Positions 31,974 to 43,900 of a DNA stretch of 64,000 bases are shown here, in pieces. This stretch comes from Bathymodiolus brooksi (Eukaryota; Mollusca; Bivalvia; Mytilida; Modiolidae), in NCBI GenBank assembly GCA_963680875.1, contig OY804576.1, positions 76,637,668 to 76,701,667 of the forward strand, in the 5' to 3' direction. The stretch's first letter is position 1, and the number at the start of each line of letters is the position of its first letter. Below the pieces are notes generated by a model. That model was not told the origin of the DNA. It saw nothing but the letters and a program-made list of their open reading frames with translations, and did no database searches. Made by a program: the position numbers and the translations under genes.

Positions 31974-34900
31974 GTCTAGAAGCAAGTGACAACCATACAA
32001 TATATCTGTCCCACTGGATCTCAAAGTTACTTTAAAGGATACTAGGTTAATACTAAATATTATATACGTCTGAAAATTAAACCAAACAGTGTTAGAATTA
32101 GATTTTAGAGCTGTCAAATTTTTGTTCTTCCCTCGACGGGATTTGAACCCACACCATTGATACACTGCAGCACCATTCGCTTAGCCTTACGTCCAGCGCC
32201 CTAGACCACTTGACTACATCCACTCCCTGGATGTACACACGCTTATACACATGTCTTGCGTCTATCCCTAGATTTTCCTTACGAGACAAGGTAACACTAC
32301 GACTATTGAAGCTCCTTTTTTAGGGAGTGGATGTAGTCGAGTGGTCTAGGGCGCTGGACGTAAGGCTAAGCGAATGGTGCTGCAGTGTAACAATGGTGTG
32401 GGTTCAAATCCCGTCGAGGGAAGAACAAAAATTTGACAGCTCTAAAATCTAATTCTAACACTGTTTGGTTTAATTTTCAGACGTATATAATATTTAGTAT
32501 TAACCTAGTATCCTTTAAAGTAACTTTGAGATCCAGTGGGACAGATATATTGTATGGTTGTCACTTGCTTCTAGACGTTTGTATAATATACTTTATTTCC
32601 TGTGACTGTATAATGAATTCTTCATTATCCTATCCAATATATTAAAAATTGCTGAGTTAGATTGCTGTCAAATTATAATATTAAGTATATATGTACCATC
32701 TACACACGCTTATACACATGTCTTGCGTCTATCCCTAGATTTTCCTTACGAGACAAGGTAACACTACGACTATTGAAGCTCCTTTTTTAGGGAGTGGATG
32801 TAGTCGAGTGGTCTAGGGCGCTGGACGTAAGGCTAAGCGAATGGTGCTGCAGTGTAACAATGGTGTGGGTTCAAATCCCGTCGAGGGAAGAACAAAAATT
32901 TGACAGCTCTAAAATCTAATTCTAACACTGTTTGGTTTAATTTTCAGACGTATATAATATTTAGTATTAACCTAGTATCCTTTAAAGTAACTTTGAGATC
33001 CAGTGGGACAGATATATTGTATGGTTGTCACTTGCTTCTAGACGTTTGTATAATATACTTTATTTCCTGTGACTGTATAATGAATTCTTCATTATCCTAT
33101 CCAATATATTAAAAATTGCTGAGTTAGATTGCTGTCAAATTATAATATTAAGTATATATGTACCATCTACACACGCTTATACACATGTCTTGCGTCTATC
33201 CCTAGATTTTCCTTACGAGACAAGGTAACACTACGACTATTGAAGCTCCTTTTTTAGGGAGTGGATGTAGTCGAGTGGTCTAGGGCGCTGGACGTAAGGC
33301 TAAGCGAATGGTGCTGCAGTGTAACAATGGTGTGGGTTCAAATCCCGTCGAGGGAAGAACAAAAATTTGACAGCTCTAAAATCTAATTCTAACACTGTTT
33401 GGTTTAATTTTCAGACGTATATATATATATATATATATATATCAAGGCTTACCTGATGGGATTTGATCCCGGGACCTCTGACGTCTTAAGCCAATGCTCT
33501 ACAAACTGTGTTAAAGGAGATCTTTTAAAATAAAGCCTGTATTAGTTTTCTACCATTTTTTGCATATGTTAAATTGATGTAAAATTGTGAAATTTTTAAT
33601 CTAGTGCATTATGTTATATTTTATAAAGTGCATATTTATGCACTCCTATGCTGTAATATTATAATATTGAAAATTTTAAAAATTTCTACATAAGCATAAA
33701 TGTTGGCACATGTACATTGTATTAATGTAGACCTTTCCTAAATTCATGTCTTATGTTTAGCTTGCTGTAAAAAAATATCTTTTAGTTATATATCTTCTGA
33801 AAATATCTTTAATATATTATGCACAATGACATAATCATTAAAGATTTATGCCATTTTAAGAATGTCTATTACTGTATTTAGGCCCCTTAGTTTTCTTGCT
33901 CCCAAAAACTTGTAAATTATTTGTCTTTCAAATATTTTGACTTTGAGCGTAGCTGATGAAGGTTATTCCAGAAACGTGTCGTTCGCACTAAATTTGATAT
34001 CTATGTTTTTATTAGTTTTGTATGATATTGTAGTTTACAGTACACACAGGAGTTCAAAAATTATATCCATTGGGTTATTGTGTAAGATTGTTGAGCAATG
34101 TGAAGATTGCTGGGCAGTGAAAGGTCGCTGGGTAATGGTGATAAAAACATTCCCATTGCCTACTGATCTTCCCTTACATACATTTTGTAATAACCCAATG
34201 GATAAAATTTCAGACTCAAGACAATTACCACAAGTACAATGTTGTAGACACCATCTGTGTTTCACAAGACAATTACCACAAGTACAGGGTTGTAGACACC
34301 ATCTGTGTTTCACAAGAAAATTACCACAAGTACAATGTTGTAGACACCATCTGTGTTTCACAAGACAATTACCACAAGTACAATGTTGTAGACACCATCT
34401 GTGTTTCACAAGACAATTACCACAAGTACAATGTTGTAGACACCATCTGTGTTTCACAAGAAAATTACCACAAGTACAATGTTGTAGACACCGTCTGTGT
34501 TTCACAAGACAATTACCACAAGTACAATGTTGTAGACACCATCTGTGTTTCACAAGACAATTACCACAAGTACAATGTTGTAGACACCATCTGTGTTTCA
34601 CAAGACAATTACCACAAGTACAATGTTGTAGACACCATCTGTGTTTCACATGACAATTACTACTAGTACAGTGCTGTAGACAACATGTTGTTATTATATT
34701 TTAATAAATGCTGGCAGGTTAAATCACTTACTTTACTTAAAGGTATAAAATTTATCTTCAACTTTGTGTTTTTATGATGTCAGTCAGAAAATCTGTTCCA
34801 TATCTAATTCAGTTATTGTCCCCGTATGATCATGGCTACAACTGCCCCCTTGTGAATTTTCATTTATGTCAGTTGGAAATTCAAGATGGTTATCATTATG

Positions 34901-37900
34901 AGGCATACCTGTTATGAATGAAGATCTCTAAGATAGTTTGTTTATGGTTATACTGTTTTAAAACATATATGTGATACAGATTCATGAAAGTCTTTGGTTG
35001 TTATTTCAGACCAATAGAAATAAGTTCAGGTCAGTTCGCCAGATTTGCAGATGGAGCTGCTGTTGCCAAGGTAACAAAATTTAGTGATTATATAATTTTA
35101 AACTTTTAGTGTTATCAAAATTTATACAAATGTATATCAAGTTATAGATTTAAACAATAATGAAGAATGAATGGGAGTATGGGTATTCAGAATTCTACCA
35201 AGCTCACCCTGGGATCACCTTCTGTGAAATTAAAAAGTCCATCCATGGCATGGTTAATATTTTCATGTAACTTCATTTTTACATTGAGTTACACATGTAA
35301 TCTTTGATAGATAATTATTATAATGATAAAGCTGAAACTGAAGCATGACCACACAATTATTTTGTCATTATAATATACATGTACAATGATAATCTTGTTA
35401 CATTTGTAGCTCTAATGTTTTGCCATATGTAATTTTATTGTTGTCATTAAGTCTAGCTACTGTATGGATTAAAATCAAATGTTACAGAATTAAATATTTT
35501 CTCATAATAATATATGTAGTAAATATATACACTTTGTAGATATGAACTTATCAGTCAAACGATGCATACAGTCAAACCTGCCCATGTGGTCACCTCTATT
35601 AAGCAGTCACCTGTATTAAAAGGTCACCCTTTTCTCGTCCTGTGATTGAAAATTTCAGATGAATTGAACCTCTTTTAAGAGGTCACCTGTCTTATAAGGC
35701 CACTTTTTCTGTGTCCCAAAGGTGACATTTTAATACAGGTTTGACTGTATTTCTATATATTTCAGCAAGGAGATACCACTGTTATGGTGACATCTATTAG
35801 TAAAGCAATGAAAACATCACCAGGTTTTATGCCATTAACGGTATGTTACCTTCTAGTTATCCTCTCAAGGAGTGAGTTCGAACGCTGCTTATTTCGAGGT
35901 GTACTCGATACAACATTATGTGATAAATTTGTCAGTGACTTGCGACAAGTCAGTGGTTTTTTCCGGGTACTCATGTTTCCTCCACCAATAAAACTGACCA
36001 TCATGATATAGCTGAATATTGTTGATTGAAAGTGGCATTAAGCACCACGATCCTTACCCCTTCATGATATGTCACTACCTAGTCAAGTTATCCTCTCAAG
36101 GAGAACTACTAGTAGCCCTTGACTCCCTATGTTATCCTAGTTAAATAAATAAAGAATTAAATGAAGTTATTCTTTGATGTCATTTCACTATCTAGTTATA
36201 TAGGAAATGCTGAAAATAGGATTTAAATTTGTAGGTAGTGTACTTGAAGCAGATACTCATTTTCGCACAGCTTTTAAAATGTCAACATGAACACGAATAT
36301 CAACTTCTTTTTACACTATTTGTCAACAGCTGCCTTTTATAATCACTAAATTAAAGGTAAATAAATCATAACCGATTTTGTCGATCCTGTTTAGGCTCTT
36401 TGATTTTCTTGTTCCCAAAGACTTTTAAAATATTTGACTTTCCACTTTTTCGACATTTAGCGTACCTGATGAAGGTTATTCCAGAAACGCATCATGCACA
36501 CTTAATTTGATATTTACATTTTTATTACAGCATGAATATGCATGTGTATAATAATATAATTGGTTTAATTGTTACAGGTAGACTACCGACAGAAAGCTGC
36601 GGCAGCTGGTAGAATACCAACAAACTATCTTAGACGAGAATTAGGACCAACTGAGAAAGAAATTCTTATCAGTAGATTAATAGGTAACATTTTATAGTTA
36701 TTACAGCCACACCTGCTCATGCAGTCACATGTATTAAAAGGTCTTCTTTTTCTTGTCCTGTCGTAGAAAATTTCATAGGAATTAAACCTCTGTTAAGAGG
36801 TCACATGTCTTATAAGGCCACTTTTTCTTTGTCCTAAAGGTGACCTCTTAATACAGGTTTGACTGTATATGTTAGTATGATCATTTAAAATCTATGGTCT
36901 GTCAACATGCTTCAAATTAAAGAGGGAAACAATTATGCATGGGTGTGGCTGAGATTTCCTGATCTTGTGCTTTTGTTTTCAACGATGTTTGATTATGTTT
37001 CTCACTACTACGAAAACCGGTTTAGTTTGTAACCTGTGTATAAATGACAGCTATGCACTTTTAGCAGACGATATAACTAGAAAATTGATTCCCTTGAAAA
37101 TAAGTAGTTTCAATATTTATCGAATGACTTGTAAAAAATTCAATGAGTTGCATAACTTGTTTACAGTATTTAGTCTTCCTGGTGAATATACAGTTTGATT
37201 TGTATGGAAGTTTTTGAACAAGTGAATGTTTATGTATCATTTTAAATTATCTTAACAAGTAGTTGTAATAATGTAAGAGATGTTTGGAAGCGAAGGCAAT
37301 AAATTTATGGGAAACTGTGCAGGTGGCTTGTCTTGTACAGGGGATACAAGACAATAATCTCTTGCACAAATAAGAATAGGAACCTGACCACACAATCTCA
37401 GAAGTGAGAATATGTATGCTCAAAAGTTAGCTTGTCTTACTCAATATTATTTTCAGTAGTTAGATCATGTTTTGAAATATGATTGGCAGATATTATTTTA
37501 AGAAGAGTTTGAAGATACCAAAGGGGTAAGCAGAATCCGTAAATCGAAGGACAGACAACACAATGGCCAAAAGAAAAAGTACAAAAGGACAAACATTACA
37601 CATAAAACTAAAGATCAAGGAACATGAAACCCACTAAAAACCGGGGGTGAACTCAGGTGCTCCGGAAGGGTAAGATGTAGGTAAATATGATTGTTGAAAC
37701 CCTAGTTTTTTTTTATAATTCAGATAGATCATTAAGACCAATGTTTCCACCATGGTTTGATTATGAGACACAGATAATATGTAATTTAATGGCAGTAGAT
37801 GGAGAACATGATCCTGATATTTTAAGTATAAATGCAGGTTAGTATTATACAATTAATGACTTTTAATGAGGTGGATATAAGAATAATATATTTACCTCTG

Positions 37901-40900
37901 CCTCTGCTGACAATGTACACATATTGTTTATTTATAAGAATTTGTTTTCAATTCAGTGAAATCATAAACACTAAAAGTTTGGAATACACATGTATGATGG
38001 CTAATTATTTTAATGGTTAACTATTATGTCAATACACATTTTCATTATTTATGTATCTGCCAGCTATGATCTCTTTTCAGTTAGTATTTTTTTCCTACAA
38101 AATAAGGCAAGTTTGAATTTAAATAAAATATATATTACATAGTTTATTGTGGACAATATAATTTAGTTTATTATAACTTTTTTTGGCTTGAACATTATTT
38201 AATTAGAAACTCAAAGGGAGATAAATTTTGTTGTTGTGGACACCTAATGCTCAATATTAGGGTTATGGTGTTTAGCACCACTTTCAACAATATTTCATCA
38301 AATGTTCAGGTCTCCCAAACAACATTTGGAGACTTATTGTTTTTGCTCCGTTTCTTATTATTATTATCACATGTATTATTATTATTATTACATAATGGTT
38401 TTATTTAAACAATTGTATTGGCTATCATGCTGTCACCTGACATTCCGTAAAATTTGATATTGTTTGATTAAAACTCGTATTGACTCGCTTTCACTTTCAC
38501 TTTCCATTGCATTATGTATGACGTCATAATGAAGTGATTAATTTCATATTGACTTGGTTTCACTTTCACTTTTCATTTTAATGTAATAAAACAATTACAG
38601 TCTTTTGTATCGGTCAATATGAGTTTTTATGGATCTTAAAAATGATATTCACCTCAGAGGCTTCGGTGAATATCGTTTTGAAGGTCCATAAAAACTCGTA
38701 TTGACCTCAACAAAAGACTATAATTGTATATTATTATTATTATTATTCTCTTTCTTTCTTTCTTTCCGTGGACCATGAACTTGTCCATGGCAGATCTCAG
38801 GAACTACTGGACAGAATTTCATGAAACTTGGTGGAGTTATAGATATATGTTTCTAGTTGGTCCTAAAGTTTTCAGCTTTGTGGTAAAGGGGGTCAAAGTC
38901 ATATTTTGAGGGGTTCAAAAGGGGTGGGGGTTACTATAGAATCCTATGGGAAAGTTGAAATTCCATACATTAATGTTGATAACTTCTAAATAGATAATGA
39001 TAGAGACATAAAAGTTGACATAGTGATAGATCACCATTAGAGGAGCAATTCTGCGTTTTCAAAATTTTCAAGATGTCTGCCATTTTCAAAATGGCTGCCA
39101 AAACACGGCATAAAAAATGGGCAGTAAAAATTCAACATTGTCCGATATCATCAAAATGTTATATGTTGGTAGATAATGATGTCCCGAATTGATTCCCGAT
39201 ATTGAAAAATTTCTACCGGTCGCCATTTTCAAAATGGCTGCCACAATACCGCAAATATTCAACATTGTCCGATATCATCAAAATTTGATATGTGGGTAGA
39301 TAATGATGTCCCAAATTGATTCCCGAATTTGAAAAATTTCTACCGGTTGCCATTTTCAAAATGGCCACCACAATACCGCACAAATTCAACATTGTCCGAT
39401 TTCAACGCCATTTCATATGTGGGTAGATTATGATGTCCCGAATTGATTACTGACATCGAAAAAATTTTACCTGTCGCCATTTTCAAAATGGCCACCACAA
39501 TACCGCACAAATTCAACATTGTCCGATTTCAAAGACATTTCATATGTGGGTAGATTATGATGTCCCGAATTTATTCCTGACACCGAAATATTTCTACCGG
39601 TTGCCATTTTCAAAATGGCCACCACAATACCGCACAAATTCAACATTGTTCGATTTCAACGTCCTGAATTGATTCCCGACATTGAAAAATTTCTACCGGT
39701 CTCCATTTTCAAAATGGCCGCCACAATACCGCAAAAATTCAACATTGTTCGATTTCAAAGGTAGCTTTTGATTTATTTTTTAAACCTGTTGTCAGTGGCC
39801 AGTTTGGGAGACTCCATAATTGTTAGATTATAATCATATCTTGTTATATATTATTTAAGAAATAAATCATGGAAGCCAGAATGTGTTGGGAGTTTTAACA
39901 TAGATTGGCAGATATTAGTATTTTATCCCGAGTCAGAAGCGAGGGATAAAATTTACTAATATCCGCCAATCCATGTTAAAACTCAAAACACATTCTGGCT
40001 TCCATGATTTATTTCGATTCTGATATGTCTAAAAGTACAAATACGGTAGTATACTTTGATTGGAAGACAATAATTTATATTTACGCTTGCGGAAAATGTT
40101 GCACAATTTATGTAACTCGAATAATACTGCGCCCCCTATCATCATTATTCGGGTTACTATTTATGCCGCCAATTGAAAAGTCAGTCGCATTCACCGGTGC
40201 ATGTGCTAATGAGATTATACCGAATGGATAACTCGCTCGTTTGTTAACAAAGCGAAAGAAGGAGGTCATGTTAGAATATTAATTAGTATGATGGCTATGA
40301 ATGCAATCCTTTATACAATTGGATTATATACTGGTGTTTATATTTATTTTCACACTTTTTTTTATTCTTTTTACAGCCTCTGCAGCTTTAGCTCTGTCAA
40401 ATATACCATGGGATGGACCAGTGGGTAAGCTTAAAACATGTTTGATTTAGACAGGTCTAGATCTGTCAGATATACCATGTATCTGAGTGGAACAACTTGT
40501 CTATATGTGGATTGTAGATTCAATAAGATAGTATTTAACAAATCCAATCAGCATGTTGGTGTACTACAAAACAAACATCATCATCATCTCATCAAAAACT
40601 AGCTTGTTCTTGCAATGATATATCTGGGGACAAAATGGCTCATCACTGACTCTGTTGACTTTTAAAAGCAATCATCCACTCACTTCATATTTATGCTATA
40701 GGTATAAAAGGAAAAATAAACATTACCACACTTTTGAAAAGTTCCAAACTAATAGAAAAATCATTAAAACAGAGGCAAAATCGATACCTTTAACACACAT
40801 ATACATAACCACTGACTATCTTGACTTGGTACAGGCAAGTCAATAAAGAGTGGCAGGATTAAACTATTGTTATGGGCTCTTAGTGAAATGATATACAGTG

Positions 40901-43900
40901 CTCCCTCGTTAAACCGCCACCTTCTGTGCAGTCGGTAGTTTGGCGGTATAAAGAGTTTGGCGATAAACTGAGGGACATTGAAAACCGGAAGTTATGTGAT
41001 CATATGAAAAGATAAACTTTCAACTCGACTGACATTGTGACATGCATTTTGCACTTGTGCAAATACATAAGTATAAATAATACATGTTTAATAAATAAAT
41101 AAATTAGAATAATTATATTCACATCGGAAATGTCCTGTACAGTTTGCAGATCTTTGTCAATGTTGACAAATTCTTAAACCGTCATTTGTAGCTCGGGACA
41201 TCAAGGTCATTATAAATACGTGACAGCAACAGTTCATCTTCATTTGTGGGGTTATTGGAAGATCCCATTTAATTGTCAAATTATCGGCAAATTGTTATTA
41301 TGTTAATTTTGGATTTTCCTTTGCATAACTTATAATTACACGTTTTTGTTTGTCGTCTAATTAATTACGCTTTCTCTTCAAGCACGACATTTTTATGACG
41401 ACTAATTAAATTACAAATGTTACTCAGGATTAATAGTACAAATGTAATCACTAGAAAAGTAAATACAGGTAATTATTCTAATCAAAACACCTGATCACCT
41501 GTTCTGACCTTCAACTATGAGATCAATGACCGTGACCGATGACCAGTTTTGACATTCCATGATTACAGATCAATACACAGCTGTCAAAAGGTAGTTGTGG
41601 GCGGTACTAACGGGGGAATTTGAATTGGTTTTACGACTTTTGTGTCTGAAAAGCTGTGGCGGATGGAGGTAGCTGAGTTTGGCAGTATAACTGGGTATTT
41701 GCAATGGGGGAAATCGGGAGACGAGAATTTTGGCGATAGGCGAGTTTGGCGATAAAACGGGAACGGGGGGGCGATAGACCGAGGGAGCACTGTACTGTAA
41801 ACCGGGAAATTTTCACGGTATTTTTATTTTTGCCATTTTCACGGTAAACTTCCTTCCGCGAAATATTCACAGTAAACGAACCTTCAAAGAGATGTAAACA
41901 AATGACAACAGTTTTTCCTGATAGACAGACAAAGACAACCATATTGGACATACAACTGACCTTTCCACTAATATAAACAGCCGACAGACATGACCATGCT
42001 TTTGTGTATTTTAGTGAGTGTTGTACATTTGATTATATTAGCAACAAATAATGTAAAACAGTTAAATACTTTATTATTTACATCATTTAAAAACATTTTC
42101 AGAGGTATTACACAAACATTCAATCAATAACACCTGTCAATCAAGTCATGGTCACTCGGTCATAAAATGGTCAATTAACGGTTACAGATAATCCCTGCAG
42201 CAACAAAGGCACTCTTAATGAGATCGTTTTCTCTTTCAATTGTTTGTGTGTTTTGACAAGCCAACTTGCATGTAACGGTTTGACAACACTTAACCGCATG
42301 TCAATTTCTTCAAATTTTTTGTTGTCTTTACACAGATTTTTTCCCATTTCATCTGCATACCAGTTCTGGAACATTGATTTTAATAAATCCTTATAAATTT
42401 TGTTAACTTTTAAGTCAAGTGGTTGCAAATTGTCTGTACATGTTTATATGTAAATGACTGCGTCTTTGAAATCCGATTGTTGTGAAAAAAAAATTCCGAC
42501 TTCACAAAACGCGAAATCAACACATGCAAATGTTTTTTACATGTGAGTAAAATGCCAACCCTCGAATACATATGACGACCGCAAACCGCGAAAATTTCCC
42601 GGTTTACAGTAGTCATGCAAATGTTTTTTACATGTGAGTAAAATGCCAACCCTCGAATATGTATATAGCTTGGTAAGCAGCTTTGTTGTATATATTTTTA
42701 GGTGCTGTTCGTGTGGGAGCAATTGATGATGAAATCGTAATAAACCCCACAAGACTGGAACAGCAGCGCAGTGCTTTGAATCTTGTATTATCAGGTTGTG
42801 CGGGGAAAAAAGTTGGTATGTACTAATTATGTTAATTGTCTTAAATCTTGTAGAAAATCGAAAAGATATATGTTTACTAACAAATCTCTGGTTGGTTTTA
42901 TCTAGAGACAGAAAAATGTTGGAACCGACAGCTGTAGAAAGTTTTAATATATGCAATCTAGAAAAAAAAAACATTAATATTTATCTTTATTCTACTAAGC
43001 TGATTACCGGTACAAACATAATAATTCATATTTTAATAGACATGGAATCATATTTGTCTTAACATTCATATCATGTTCATAAGATATGTTTTATATACCG
43101 GTACTATTCGTCTGGTTGAACACATAGATCACATTGTTTAGCCCTGTTTTCTTGACAGTTAAAATATAGATATGACAGTATCATAATTGGCAGCCAATAA
43201 GATATCAGTGGTTTTTTTTAACAAATTTTATGAAAGGTTATTTGATTTTCATAATAATAGGATGCCACAATATAGCTGAAATTTTGTTAAAGTTGGTGTT
43301 GAACACCAATCAATCAATCATAATAATAGGTATATACACAGATAGGTTCAGAGTTCTTGTTTTTTATTGACAGGATTTAGCACATATAGCACATATTTTG
43401 ATTTAACTTTTACAATTGAATCTTCTTTATGCTGAAAATAAAGTCTGTATTTTATGACAATGACCCATCCAAAATGACTGCAGTCAGTTGTGATTTCAAG
43501 AAAAATGTATCACAATATTTTTACATGAGTCTGCAAATGCTGAACATCCATTTTTAGGAATTTTTTGTTAATTTTTTTTTTATATACTATTGACGATCCA
43601 CAAACATTTAATGAATGGCATTCAGTATCAGGTCATGTCAATTAACGTTCCATTTACATTCAGAAGCTTTCTTCCCTTTTCATCAATTCTAGAGACAAAG
43701 TTGGTGAAATATGGACAGCTCAGGCATTATTCTTGGTTGTTTTACATGTATTCAAGTTTTTCTGACAGAAAAATTAATAACTTCACTTATTTTTTGCCAA
43801 ATAGAATTTATTATCAATGAGATTTCTACCTTGATGAGAAAAAAAAAATGGTTTAATGTCTTTTTTGATATGAAATCAATGTTCAATCAGCTGTTTTATG

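Larger units (their letters stand above)
31538..33456. mobile_element. Inverted-plus-tandem tRNA-like SINE locus between short terminal inverted repeats
   Basis: Outer ends AGGTAAGCCTTGATATATA (31541 on) and TATATATCAAGGCTTACCT (ending 33453) are inverted copies. Inside, one SINE-like unit lies on the minus strand (about 31975-32226). Three follow on the plus strand in units of exactly 467 bp (starts 32235, 32702, 33169, the third cut at about 33413). Units one and two look identical. (TA)n runs at 31941-31968 and 33418-33442 mark both flanks. A second inverted pair, TTGCAGATTTGAACTAGAAA, lies at 31590 (minus) and 31915 (plus). Confidence 0.85.

Noticed and set aside
32323..33350. Working tRNA-Leu/Ser genes
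   Set aside because: Box A and box B are good, but acceptor and anticodon stems do not close. The sequence is embedded in a longer SINE-like unit.
34035..34653. Protein-coding genes of 204 and 238 residues on opposite strands
   Set aside because: Both frames arise from the 48-bp minisatellite and flanking chance sequence inside PNPT1 intron 1. There is no family similarity and no splice support.
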